Shown piece after piece: positions 16,371-24,513 of a stretch of DNA of 63,788 nucleotides. The notes under the pieces are model-generated. The model did not search any database. It saw only the letters and a list, made by a program, of their open reading frames with translations, and was not told where the DNA came from. Location of the stretch: NCBI GenBank assembly GCA_964570205.1, contig CAZMXI010000004.1, forward strand, positions 1 to 63,788, written 5' to 3'. The position numbers were made by a program, and so were the translations under genes. Position 1 is the first letter of the stretch, and each line of letters opens with the position of its first letter. Origin of the DNA: CAZMXI01 sp964570205 (GTDB taxonomy: Bacteria; Planctomycetota; Phycisphaerae; Tepidisphaerales; Tepidisphaeraceae).

Positions 16371-16967
16371 CTATCGATAGAACTCGATGATCAGGTTCAT
16401 GTTCACTTCGAAAGGCACATCCTCGACGTTCGGCATCTGCAGCACCTTGGCAGTGAGCTGGGCGGGGTTGAATTCCAGCCAACCGGGAACATTGTGCCCG
16501 GCCGCCTGCTCCATATTGTCACGGAGGACCTTGTGGATGCCTTCCTTGAATGTGATCGTCTGTCCAGGCTGAACCTGGTAGCTGGCGATATCGGTCTTCC
16601 GCCCGTCGACGATGACGTGGCCGTGGGCCACTATCTGCCGGCAGGCCCAGATGGTCCGCCCGACGCCCAGCCGGCGCAAGACGTTGTCCAGCCGGCATTC
16701 CAGAAGTTGGATCATCGTGTTGGCCGTATTGCCCTTGGACCGCTTGGCGATTGTCAGGAACCGGCGGAACTGCTTTTCCATCATCGCGTAATGGAAACGC
16801 AGCTTCTGTTTCTCGGCCAGGCGGACGCCATACTCGGTGTTTCGCCGACCGCGATAACCATGCATCCCGGGAAGATTCAGCTCCTTGGCTGTGTGCTTGG
16901 GGATATCCGCGATGGGAACGCCAACGCGACGGGACAGTCTAACCTTCGGGCCGGTGTATCGGCTCAT
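16371..16967 (-). CDS. rpsD: 30S ribosomal protein S4
   Basis: 198 residues from MSRYTGPK. The globular part includes YGVRLAEKQKLRFHYAMMEKQFRRF, and the S4 RNA-binding domain reads LECRLDNVLRRLGVGRTIWACRQIVAHGHV. S4 nucleates 30S assembly by binding 16S rRNA. It stands alone here, away from the rpsM-rpsK-rpoA context of other phyla. The N-terminal zinc cysteines of some S4 proteins are missing, so this is the C-minus form. A longer frame starting MESPA is disfavoured. The leader carries a promoter and repeats. Confidence 0.97.
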   Translation of the reverse strand: MSRYTGPKVRLSRRVGVPIADIPKHTAKELNLPGMHGYRGRRNTEYGVRLAEKQKLRFHYAMMEKQFRRFLTIAKRSKGNTANTMIQLLECRLDNVLRRLGVGRTIWACRQIVAHGHVIVDGRKTDIASYQVQPGQTITFKEGIHKVLRDNMEQAAGHNVPGWLEFNPAQLTAKVLQMPNVEDVPFEVNMNLIIEFYR

Positions 16968-17137
16968 GGCAGGGCTTTCCACGGGCCCGGAACGGCCCGC
17001 TCAAAACACGCGCAGCGCCTGAATCGCTGCCGGAACAGCTCCAGCTCAAAACACGCAGGCGACTGATGCGCTTTTCCCCGGCGGCATGGTTTCGAGGCAT
17101 GCGACCGAGCTTTCCTTCCCACGGGAAGGAGGTGCGG
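16968..17137 (-). promoter_or_regulatory. Leader of rpsD with hairpin and 13-nt repeats
   Basis: About 163 nt between the predicted transcript start (near 17131) and the rpsD ATG. At its 5' end is a hairpin, CCTTCCC/GGGAAGG (17114-17129). Further down are two exact copies of GCGTGTTTTGAGC on the minus strand (17044-17056 and 16999-17011), each in a similar context 45 nt apart. S4 autoregulates by binding its own leader in several bacteria; a comparable role here is inference. Confidence 0.45.
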
Positions 17138-17165
17138 ATTATAGCGGCTCGGGCCTCATCAGCAA
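17138..17165 (-). promoter_or_regulatory. Promoter of rpsD
   Basis: On the minus strand TTGCTG (17165-17160), 16 nt, perfect TATAAT (17143-17138). Confidence 0.6.
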
Positions 17166-17384
17166 GCTGGCTGCGACCGATAGGATCGGGTTTCGCCATG
17201 CGCGCCGAAGCACCATTTGGCAATCGCACGGACGGAGAATGCACGAAGCAGCCACGGCGTCTCACGATCGACAATTCGCTCGTATCAATTTGGCAATTAA
17301 AGATTTACCGCCACATGACCACCGCCCGCAAACAAACCGGATTTGATCTCGCAGCCGCAACGCTCTAGGTTAGGAACCCAAGCC
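17166..17384. other. Intergenic region between rpsD promoter and methyltransferase gene
   Basis: No gene seen. The right half is AT-rich (around 17277-17317) and may hold the methyltransferase promoter, but no convincing -35/-10 pair was found. AGGAA lies about 10 nt before the ATG at 17385. Confidence 0.4.
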
Positions 17385-18191
17385 ATGAAATGCACCAAGA
17401 ATATCGGCCTGGCCAACGTGCAGGAGGTCTATACGGGTCCGGAAGGCGACCTGTGGGAGCTGATTATGGGGGAACAGATCCACATCGGCGGCCTCGTTTC
17501 ATCCATGGACCTGGCGGAGCGGGCGGGTATCGCACCGGGCTCCAGGGGCGTCGATTTCTGCTGCTGCACCGGAGCGGGGATGCGATTCTTGATCCGATTT
17601 CGACAAGTGGCGGAGATGACAGGCGTGGATGCGACGCCCCACGTTGTCCAGCGCGGCATTCAGCGATGTCGCGATGCGGGCATGGCGGACCGCATCCGCT
17701 TCGTCCTGGCCGACGCATGCTCCAGCGGCCTGCCGTCGGCCAGCGCCGACTTCGCCTGGGCCGAAGATGCTTGGTGTTACGTGGTAGACAAGCCGCGCCT
17801 GATCTGCGAGGCCGCCCGAGTCGTCCGCCCCGGCGGCACGGTCGCATTCACCGACTGGGTGGAGGGCCCGGCGGGGCTGACTGACGCTGAGGCCGATCGC
17901 CTGCTCCAGTTCATGAAGTTCCCGGCCATCCTGGACATCGACCATTATGCAGCTCTTCTGCAGGAGGCGGGCTGCAGCGTGCTGGTCGCCGAGGACACGA
18001 AGCGGTTCCCAATCTACGTGGATCTCTACCTCAATATGCTGAATCTGCAGCTCACGTATGATGCCCTGCGAATCATCGGATTTGACACGGCATTGATGCA
18101 GGCCTTGAGCGGCGAGATGCGGTTCATGCGGGAACTGGCTCACGCGCGGAAGATCGCCCAGGGCGTCTTCGTGGCAAGGAAGACGGGATAA
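17385..18191 (+). CDS. Class I SAM-dependent methyltransferase
   Basis: 268 residues. Motif I is unusual: GVDFCCCTGAGMRFLI (around 53-68), with a Cys triplet where GxGxG begins; then VTGVD-like GVDATPHVVQRG. Motif post-I/II is FVLADACSSGLPSASADFAWAEDAW, and VRPGGTVAFTDWVEG is motif III. The overall order matches UbiE/arsenite- or small-molecule-type methyltransferases. It lies 40 nt upstream of two dehydratase-family subunits and is probably co-transcribed, so the substrate may be linked to theirs. No methyl acceptor can be named from sequence. Confidence 0.8.
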   Translation: MKCTKNIGLANVQEVYTGPEGDLWELIMGEQIHIGGLVSSMDLAERAGIAPGSRGVDFCCCTGAGMRFLIRFRQVAEMTGVDATPHVVQRGIQRCRDAGMADRIRFVLADACSSGLPSASADFAWAEDAWCYVVDKPRLICEAARVVRPGGTVAFTDWVEGPAGLTDAEADRLLQFMKFPAILDIDHYAALLQEAGCSVLVAEDTKRFPIYVDLYLNMLNLQLTYDALRIIGFDTALMQALSGEMRFMRELAHARKIAQGVFVARKTG

Positions 18192-18231
18192 GGGCCGAAA
18201 CTGCGACGAAGAGCATCGCGAGCTTGCGGGT

Positions 18232-19194
18232 ATGACCGGTCACATACTCTATACATCCCCGTTTATTCCCCCGGAGTGGATCGCGGCCCATGGCCTGCGG
18301 CCTGGCCGGGCGATTCCCGCAGGTGCAGCGCCCTCAGCTCCGGCTGGCGTGTGCACCTTCGCCGCAGCATTCTCGCTGGCCGTTTCCAACGTTGCGGACG
18401 CCGTCGTCATGACCACCACCTGCGACCAGATGCGGCGAATGGCCGAGACCGTCGCGGGGTCGATGGGCCAGGGTCGCACGTTTCTTTTCAACATGCCGGC
18501 CACCTGGCAAACGCCGGGCGTCTTGCAGCTCTACCGCGACGAGTTGGAGCGGCTTTCTCGCTTCCTGGTGAACCTCGGCGGGCTGCGACCCGCCGCCAGG
18601 CGACTGGCCGAGACCATGCGGCGGTATGATGAGCTCCGGCAATCCGTGCGAGGATTTCGTGCATTCATGAGCGGTCGGGAATTTGCGCGGGCAATCGCCG
18701 GCGCCGGCGCCGGCACGCAGATGGATTCCTCCAGCAACACGCGCGCCCGGGCAGGCAAGCCGATCGCGCTCCTGGGCGGGCCGCTGCGGCAGTCCGACTG
18801 GTGGATATACGACGAGATCGAGCGGCACGGCGGGCACATCGCCCTGGATGCAACCGAGGCCGGTGAGCGTACGCTGCCTGCGCCATTCAATCCTGCAACG
18901 CTGCCGGCGGAGCCGCTGAATGAGCTGGTGCGGACTTACTTTCAGACCATCCCCGATGCGTTCCGCCGTCCAGACACCATGCTCTATGATTATCTGGAAC
19001 GCATGCTGAAGGAGCGACGTATCGGCGGCATCATCCTGGTGCGCTCGCTCTGGTGCGACCTGTGGCATGCCCAGCTTCAGCCGCTGCGTGAGGCGACAGG
19101 GCTGCCGGTCATCGAAATCGACATGGGCGGCGAGGATCACGACCTTCAACGCACGCGCAACCGCATTGAGGCCCTGCTGGATGTTGTTTCATGA
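18232..19194 (+). CDS. 2-hydroxyacyl-CoA dehydratase family subunit (HgdB-like), short form
   Basis: 320 residues of the HgdB/BcrC-type family (PF06050). The cysteine motif MTTTCDQMRRMAETV near 62-76 and the late LVRSLWCDLWHAQLQPLREATGLPVIEIDMG are characteristic; cysteines in these positions ligate a [4Fe-4S] cluster. Known members with an ATP-dependent activator dehydrate 2-hydroxyacyl-CoAs or reduce benzoyl-CoA. No activator (HgdC-type ATPase) gene is nearby. The stop overlaps the next start by 4 nt. Confidence 0.8.
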   Translation: MTGHILYTSPFIPPEWIAAHGLRPGRAIPAGAAPSAPAGVCTFAAAFSLAVSNVADAVVMTTTCDQMRRMAETVAGSMGQGRTFLFNMPATWQTPGVLQLYRDELERLSRFLVNLGGLRPAARRLAETMRRYDELRQSVRGFRAFMSGREFARAIAGAGAGTQMDSSSNTRARAGKPIALLGGPLRQSDWWIYDEIERHGGHIALDATEAGERTLPAPFNPATLPAEPLNELVRTYFQTIPDAFRRPDTMLYDYLERMLKERRIGGIILVRSLWCDLWHAQLQPLREATGLPVIEIDMGGEDHDLQRTRNRIEALLDVVS

Positions 19195-20597
19195 ACCACT
19201 GCCCAAAGCAGATCTCGCTCCAGGAGTGGGACCAGCGATATCAGGAGCTGGTGGCGGCCGGGCTGCGCCAGCCCGCCTACGGCGGGCCCCTTCGACGACA
19301 CGTGGAGCATGGCGATTACCGGCTGCTCCACCTGCGCTTCGACGACTCCCCCGCCGCCCTGCGCCTGTGGAACTTCCTGTTGAGCGAGACGGACCGGCTC
19401 TTCTCCGCCCGCCGGCAGGGAAAACCGATCATCGGCGTCATGAAGGACCTGGGCACCGTGCCGGTGATGGTGTACTCCCTTCCGGACGCCGTGGCTTTCT
19501 ATCCGGACGGGACTTGGTGGGTCCCGTGCGTCATGGAACAGAGCACCTGCGACCTGACCCTCGCCCAGCGCCTGGGGATCGACGAAACATTCTGCCCCGT
19601 ACGTGCCATGCTGGGGGCGTTTCAGAGCGGCCTGCACTTCCCCCGGCCGGACCTGCTGATCAGCAGCGTCGGCGCCACCTGCGACGACTTCAGCGCCATC
19701 GCCCAGCGCCTTGAATCGCTGGGCTGGCCGATCCTCTGGTGGGAAATCCCCCACCGCCGGAAGCCAGAAGCGGATGAGGCTCCGGTCCGCCTGCCGGGCC
19801 TGTTCCTTGCGCCGGTCGAGCAGGTGGCGTTCGTGCGTGGAGAGTTGGATCGCATCCGTACAGCGATCAGTGGCGCGACCGCCCGCGCGATCACGGATGA
19901 GATGCTTGTTGACGGCATCCGCATGGCCAACCGCGTGCGGCGAATCCTGGCCGAATTGCGGCGACGGGTCTTCACCGCCCCGCGCTGTCCGCTGCCGGCG
20001 CTGGAGATGCTGATCGCCGAGATGCTGGCAATCCACTACTGCTCCGACCGGGGAGAGACCCTGCAAGTCCTCGGTGCCCTGCTGGATGAGGTCACGGAGA
20101 GGATTGTGACCCGGCAGGGACTGCTGGAGGAGTCAGCGCCGAAGGTGTTCTGGGTCAATCCGGTCGCGGATCTTCGGGCGATGAACCTGCTGGAGGAATG
20201 CGGCGGCAGGCTCTGCGGAACGGAGTTCCTGTTCTGCCACGCGCTGGATGAGATCCCTGAGGACCTGCAGCCGATGGAGGCCCTGGCGCGGATGGCGCTT
20301 GCCGATCCCATGGCGGGCCCGGCGGCCGATCGGGTGGAGAGGATTGCCCACGACGCCCGCTTCTTCGGCGCTGAGGCCATCCTGGTGTCGCGCATTCCGG
20401 GCGCGAGCCACTGCGGCCTGGAAGGGCAGGCCATTCGGAAGCGGATGGAGCGGGAGGGCGGCTTGCCCGTGATCGAGATCGAGGTCCCGCCGCTGAGCGA
20501 TGCGATCGGTCCGACGCTGCGCACCCGAATGGAAGCGCTGGTGGAAACAGTGCGGCAACGCCGGAAATTGCGATCGAATAAGGATTTATCGCAATAA
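19191..20597 (+). CDS. 2-hydroxyacyl-CoA dehydratase family subunit, long form
   Basis: 468 residues, the second PF06050-type subunit. Cluster-ligand candidates are Cys in WWVPCVMEQSTCDLTLAQRLG, in FCPVRAM and in ISSVGATCDDFSAI. The typical C-terminal block is HCGLEGQAIRKRMEREGGLP and VIEIEVPPL. It pairs with the preceding 320-residue subunit as an alpha/beta heterodimer would. The electron donor and substrate are unknown. The two overlapping genes plus a methyltransferase form an apparent three-gene operon. Confidence 0.8.
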   Translation: MNHCPKQISLQEWDQRYQELVAAGLRQPAYGGPLRRHVEHGDYRLLHLRFDDSPAALRLWNFLLSETDRLFSARRQGKPIIGVMKDLGTVPVMVYSLPDAVAFYPDGTWWVPCVMEQSTCDLTLAQRLGIDETFCPVRAMLGAFQSGLHFPRPDLLISSVGATCDDFSAIAQRLESLGWPILWWEIPHRRKPEADEAPVRLPGLFLAPVEQVAFVRGELDRIRTAISGATARAITDEMLVDGIRMANRVRRILAELRRRVFTAPRCPLPALEMLIAEMLAIHYCSDRGETLQVLGALLDEVTERIVTRQGLLEESAPKVFWVNPVADLRAMNLLEECGGRLCGTEFLFCHALDEIPEDLQPMEALARMALADPMAGPAADRVERIAHDARFFGAEAILVSRIPGASHCGLEGQAIRKRMEREGGLPVIEIEVPPLSDAIGPTLRTRMEALVETVRQRRKLRSNKDLSQ

Positions 20598-20764
20598 TCC
20601 TCCCGCCGTACAGGCGCAGGACATCCCTGCCGCAGTCCTCAGCGCCAAAGGATGGTCTGGCCAAGCAAAATAGGTCAATTTCGGTTCCAATTCCCTTGAG
20701 TGGATGCATGAGCTACGGTAGAAGGAGGGGGGACTTCTGGTTCTTCCAGGCTTGGAGCGAGGCA

Positions 20765-21742
20765 ATGGGCGTATTGTGCGATCGATTTGGAAGGAGATTC
20801 GAGTATTTGCGGCTGTCGTTGACGGCCGACTGTTCGCTGCGCTGTATCTACTGCCGCCCGGACGAGATGGGCAACGGGGCTGACGCGGATCTGCTGACAG
20901 CTGGCGAGATCGAATCGCTCGTGCGGCATCTGGCCGAGAACCACGGCCTGAGTAAAGTGCGATTGACCGGAGGCGAGCCGGCCGAGCGAGATGATCTGGT
21001 CGAGATCGTATCCCGATTGGCGAAGATTCCTGGCCTGAACGAAGTGGTCATGACGACCAATGGACTTAGGCTGGCTACCCAGGCGGAGGCGTTGGCGAAG
21101 GTGGGGCTGAAGCGAGTGAATGTGAGTCTGGACTCGCTGGATCGCGAGAAATATCAGCGCATCACGGGAATGGACGGGCTGCCGCAAGTCATTCGGGGGA
21201 TCGATGCGGCGATTGCGGCGGGACTGATGCCGGTCAAGCTGAATACGGTGGTGGTTCGCGGCGAGAACGACTGGGAGTTGCCCGACCTTCTGCTGTTCGC
21301 GGCATGGAAGCACCTGGAAATCCGTTTTATTGAGCTGATGCCGTTGGGGCCGCTGGCCGCTCGCTGGCAGGAGCGTTTCGTGTCCGAGGAGGAGATGCGA
21401 CAGCGCCTCGCGGATATGGGAATCAACTGGGCGACCCGGCCGGACACCAGCGATCCAGCGAAACGTTACACGGCCGGCATGTCCTTCGGCCGGAGCGCCC
21501 GCGTCGGCTTCATCACCGCGATGAGCTGCCCTTTCTGCAAAAGGTGCAATCGGGTGCGCATCGCCGGCAACGGCACGGTGTATCCGTGCCTGATGGACAA
21601 GCCCTCGGGCAGCCTGCTTGGCGCGATCCGCCCGAAGTTCAACGCCGCCGCGATCGATCACGTCCTTCAGCAGGCCTTGGAGAACAAAGCTGAAGAGCAC
21701 CCCGCCACCGGTCCGGCGATGATGCCTCAGATCGGAAGGTAA
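20765..21742 (+). CDS. MoaA-like radical SAM protein (GTP 3',8-cyclase family)
   Basis: 325 residues from the ATG at 20765, picked because GGAG lies 7 nt upstream and MoaA proteins begin DRFGRxxxYLRxSLT here. The radical SAM cluster is CSLRCIYC (Cys23, 27, 30), then RLTGGEP and NVSLDSLD. The second cluster motif is CPFCKRCNRVRIAGNG and YPCL. MoaA makes the first molybdopterin precursor from GTP. The C-terminus reads PQIGR, not the functionally important Gly-Gly of true MoaA, and no MoaC or other moa gene is in the window, so a specialised role is possible. A strong purine-rich GAAGGAGGGG further upstream has no start codon behind it. Confidence 0.8.
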   Translation: MGVLCDRFGRRFEYLRLSLTADCSLRCIYCRPDEMGNGADADLLTAGEIESLVRHLAENHGLSKVRLTGGEPAERDDLVEIVSRLAKIPGLNEVVMTTNGLRLATQAEALAKVGLKRVNVSLDSLDREKYQRITGMDGLPQVIRGIDAAIAAGLMPVKLNTVVVRGENDWELPDLLLFAAWKHLEIRFIELMPLGPLAARWQERFVSEEEMRQRLADMGINWATRPDTSDPAKRYTAGMSFGRSARVGFITAMSCPFCKRCNRVRIAGNGTVYPCLMDKPSGSLLGAIRPKFNAAAIDHVLQQALENKAEEHPATGPAMMPQIGR

Positions 21743-21788
21743 GGTCGCGGGATAATGGAGCTTGTCTCGCGGCGCGGCAGGGTCCAAA

Positions 21789-24026
21789 ATGGCCGGCATG
21801 GAACTGCCAGCTTTTCACGGGGATGTTTCGTTCAACGCGCATCACTCGCCAATGGGAGCGTACTTCAGCTTCACCTGCGGGCATTTCGGAACGCGCGGCG
21901 GGCTGGGTGCGGAACTGGGGCAGCCGGCGGATCAGGACCTGTATATCGGCGTGCGAGATGGAGACCGGTACACGGCTTCGCCCCTGCGGTGCCTGCCGTT
22001 CTTCGAGGGAGCCCAAGCGGGCAATTCGGAGAATGTGTTCCTCGTGGAACAGGCGAAATCGGCGAACGATCGTGCCATTCGTGTCTTTGCCCAAGGTGAA
22101 ATCAGACGGCACTACGGGTGGGGGACGGACCGGTGGACTACGCCGGATATGGGGTTCGCCATCTATACACCCTTTGGGACCATTCATGACCCGGCGGGCG
22201 CGTCCGCAAGGCAGATGCGGGATTGTCTGTTGCCGGCCATCGCCGCGAGACTGGTCGTGGACAACCGACACGGAACGGAGACGAAGACAGGGTGTTTCGC
22301 GGTGCGATTCGGCAGTCCCGGGGTACGGATTCTGGATGAGGGCTTGGCCGCCGGGCGCGTGGGGTTCGGGCATGGGCGCGCCTTGGGCGTGGCGGCGAGG
22401 CTGGTGGACCTGTCGACCGGAGCAGCGCCAGCCGACGTCAAACCGTTCGTATTTCTGCGTTGGCACCCGGATGCGGGAATCGGCGAGCCGGACAATCCGG
22501 TGCATCTGCTGGGCAACTGCCCGGGAATAGGCTTTGAGGTGCCCGCGGGCAAGCAATATGCGATGGCGCTGGCGATCGGGTGTTACATCGACGGCACAGT
22601 GACGACACGGCTGGAGGGGCGATATCTGTACACGCGTTACTTTGGCAGCCTGGAGGCTGTTCTGGATGAAGCCCTGGACCGGAGCGAGGAACTGGCGAAG
22701 GCGGCCGAGGCGAGGGATATGGAACTGTTGGAATCCCGATTGTCGGCCGACCAGCAGTTTCTACTGGCACATGCAACGCGGTCGTATTATGGCAACACGC
22801 AGTTGCTGGACATCGCGCACCAGCCGTACTGGGTCGTCAACGAGGGGGAATATCGCATGCTCAACAAGCTGGATGCTGCGGCGGACCAGGTGTTCTGGGA
22901 ACTGCGGCACAATCCGTGGGTGGTGCGTAATGTGCTGGATGGATTCATTCGCCACTACGGCTACCACGACCAGATCAAGGACCCGAAGACCGGGCAATTT
23001 GCCAACGGCGGGATATCGTTCTGCCATGACCAGGGCGCAAGCGGCCATTTTGCGCCCTTCGGGCACAGCAGCTATGAGCTGGCAAACCTGAGCGGCTGCT
23101 TCAGCCAGATGACGCAGGAGCAGTTGTGCAATTGGATTCTGATGGCCGCGTGCTATGTCGCCAGGACGGGCGATAACGCATGGGCGGCCAGCAACGCGCA
23201 CATCATCCGCGCGTGCGGGCAGAGCATGAGCCATCGCGACCACCCCGATCGCGACAAACGCACGGGTGTCATGAAGTTTGATTCTGTACGGTGTGGGCGA
23301 GGGCAGGAGACCACGACCTACGACACAGCGGACGCATCGCTGGCACAGGCGAGAGGAAGCCTGTACCTGGCAACCAAGTGCTTCGCGGCGTACCTGGGAC
23401 TGAGCCTGCTGAACCAGAAGCTCTACGAGGCGACAGGCGACATTGACTATGAGACGACGGCCGAGTTCGCCTTCCTGGATGCGGCCGGGCTGGCCGAGAC
23501 GGTGTGCGGACAAATGACGGAGGAGGGGTTCCTGCCGGCGCTTCTTGAGAAGGACAGTGCCGCACGTGGGTCGCGCATCCTCCCGGCCATCGAAGGCCTG
23601 GTCTACCCGCTCTATTGGGACATCTATCTGAGACAGGCGGAGGCCAGCCGAGGCCTGCCAGACGGCGCCCGCATCTACAACCCGCGTTTTGGCGAGCTGG
23701 TGGAGGCCTTCAAGCACCACACACAGACCCTGCTGGAGGATCGAGAAGGCCGCAACCGCTTCGGCGATGGCGGATTGCGGCTATCGAGTTCGAGCGACCA
23801 CTCTTGGATGAGCAAGATCGCCCTGTTTCAGCACGTGATACGGATGCTGTTTGGGCTGGAGCGAGGCGATGACAACCAGAAGGCAGCCGACGCAGCGCAC
23901 GTAAGATGGCAGACGCAGAACAGCAGCGCCTATTGGGCTATGTCCGATCAAATGGTCAACGGGGTGGCCAAGGGTAGCCGGTACTGCGCGCGATGCGTGA
24001 CGGCGGCGCTGTGGCTGGACGAGTGA
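21789..24026 (+). CDS. GH52 family beta-xylosidase
   Basis: 745 residues, the length of GH52 enzymes. It starts with the family block FNAHHSPMGAYFSFTCGHFG. The nucleophile is Glu352 in WVVNEGEYRM and the general acid/base Asp512 in TTYDTADASLAQARG. Their spacing of 160 residues equals that of the characterised Geobacillus enzyme (335 and 495). C-terminal blocks LPAIEGLVYPLYWD, SSSSDHSWMSKI and QMVNGVAKGSRYCARCVTAALWL also fit. It releases xylose from xylo-oligosaccharides with retention. No signal peptide, so probably cytoplasmic. AGGG precedes the chosen ATG; 21798 is an alternative. Confidence 0.9.
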   Translation: MAGMELPAFHGDVSFNAHHSPMGAYFSFTCGHFGTRGGLGAELGQPADQDLYIGVRDGDRYTASPLRCLPFFEGAQAGNSENVFLVEQAKSANDRAIRVFAQGEIRRHYGWGTDRWTTPDMGFAIYTPFGTIHDPAGASARQMRDCLLPAIAARLVVDNRHGTETKTGCFAVRFGSPGVRILDEGLAAGRVGFGHGRALGVAARLVDLSTGAAPADVKPFVFLRWHPDAGIGEPDNPVHLLGNCPGIGFEVPAGKQYAMALAIGCYIDGTVTTRLEGRYLYTRYFGSLEAVLDEALDRSEELAKAAEARDMELLESRLSADQQFLLAHATRSYYGNTQLLDIAHQPYWVVNEGEYRMLNKLDAAADQVFWELRHNPWVVRNVLDGFIRHYGYHDQIKDPKTGQFANGGISFCHDQGASGHFAPFGHSSYELANLSGCFSQMTQEQLCNWILMAACYVARTGDNAWAASNAHIIRACGQSMSHRDHPDRDKRTGVMKFDSVRCGRGQETTTYDTADASLAQARGSLYLATKCFAAYLGLSLLNQKLYEATGDIDYETTAEFAFLDAAGLAETVCGQMTEEGFLPALLEKDSAARGSRILPAIEGLVYPLYWDIYLRQAEASRGLPDGARIYNPRFGELVEAFKHHTQTLLEDREGRNRFGDGGLRLSSSSDHSWMSKIALFQHVIRMLFGLERGDDNQKAADAAHVRWQTQNSSAYWAMSDQMVNGVAKGSRYCARCVTAALWLDE

Positions 24027-24061
24027 GGGGCGGTGGACTCGGCCAGCGTCGGTTTATCCCG

Positions 24062-24454
24062 CTACTGCGAATACCGGATATCCATGCGGAAATCGACGGC
24101 GTCGGCCGCAGGGGCGTTGAACTGGATGCGGTCGAACACGCGGCTTTGGAGGGTCTTGCTTTCCCATGGACCCTGATAGACGCTCTGGCCCTGATCATTG
24201 AAGAAGGTCACCCGGTAATCGATGAAGAGGTTGTAGTTGGAAGCAGCGCGAATCGGCACTTCGACAAAAAGCAGGCCGTTCTGGCGCGTCATGACGGGCT
24301 TGTCGATGGTGAGCCGGCCGCGCAGGTCTTTGCTGGCGAGGCTGAACTGCTTCTCAGCATAGGGTTCCATGCGCGCTTCGACCGGATGGCGTGGACCGCA
24401 GCCGGCCATCAGGGCAAACGTGCTGACGACGGTAATGAGTACGATCTTGTTCAT
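24062..24454 (-). CDS. YcfL family (DUF1425) lipoprotein
   Basis: 130 residues. The lipoprotein signal ends in FALMAGC. The body follows DUF1425: a strand with TIDKPVMTRQNGLLFVEVPI, then YNLFIDYRVTFFNDQGQSVY and the final FRMDIRYSQ. In gammaproteobacteria ycfL sits next to lpoB, as here. Role unknown; envelope-associated. It is downstream of a second lipoprotein gene on the minus strand and convergent with the GH52 gene. Confidence 0.75.
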   Translation of the reverse strand: MNKIVLITVVSTFALMAGCGPRHPVEARMEPYAEKQFSLASKDLRGRLTIDKPVMTRQNGLLFVEVPIRAASNYNLFIDYRVTFFNDQGQSVYQGPWESKTLQSRVFDRIQFNAPAADAVDFRMDIRYSQ

Positions 24455-24513
24455 GGGTTTGTCAGTGGGCAATGGTAAATGGTCAGTCGTAAGCATACGT
24501 CTTCACTCACCGC

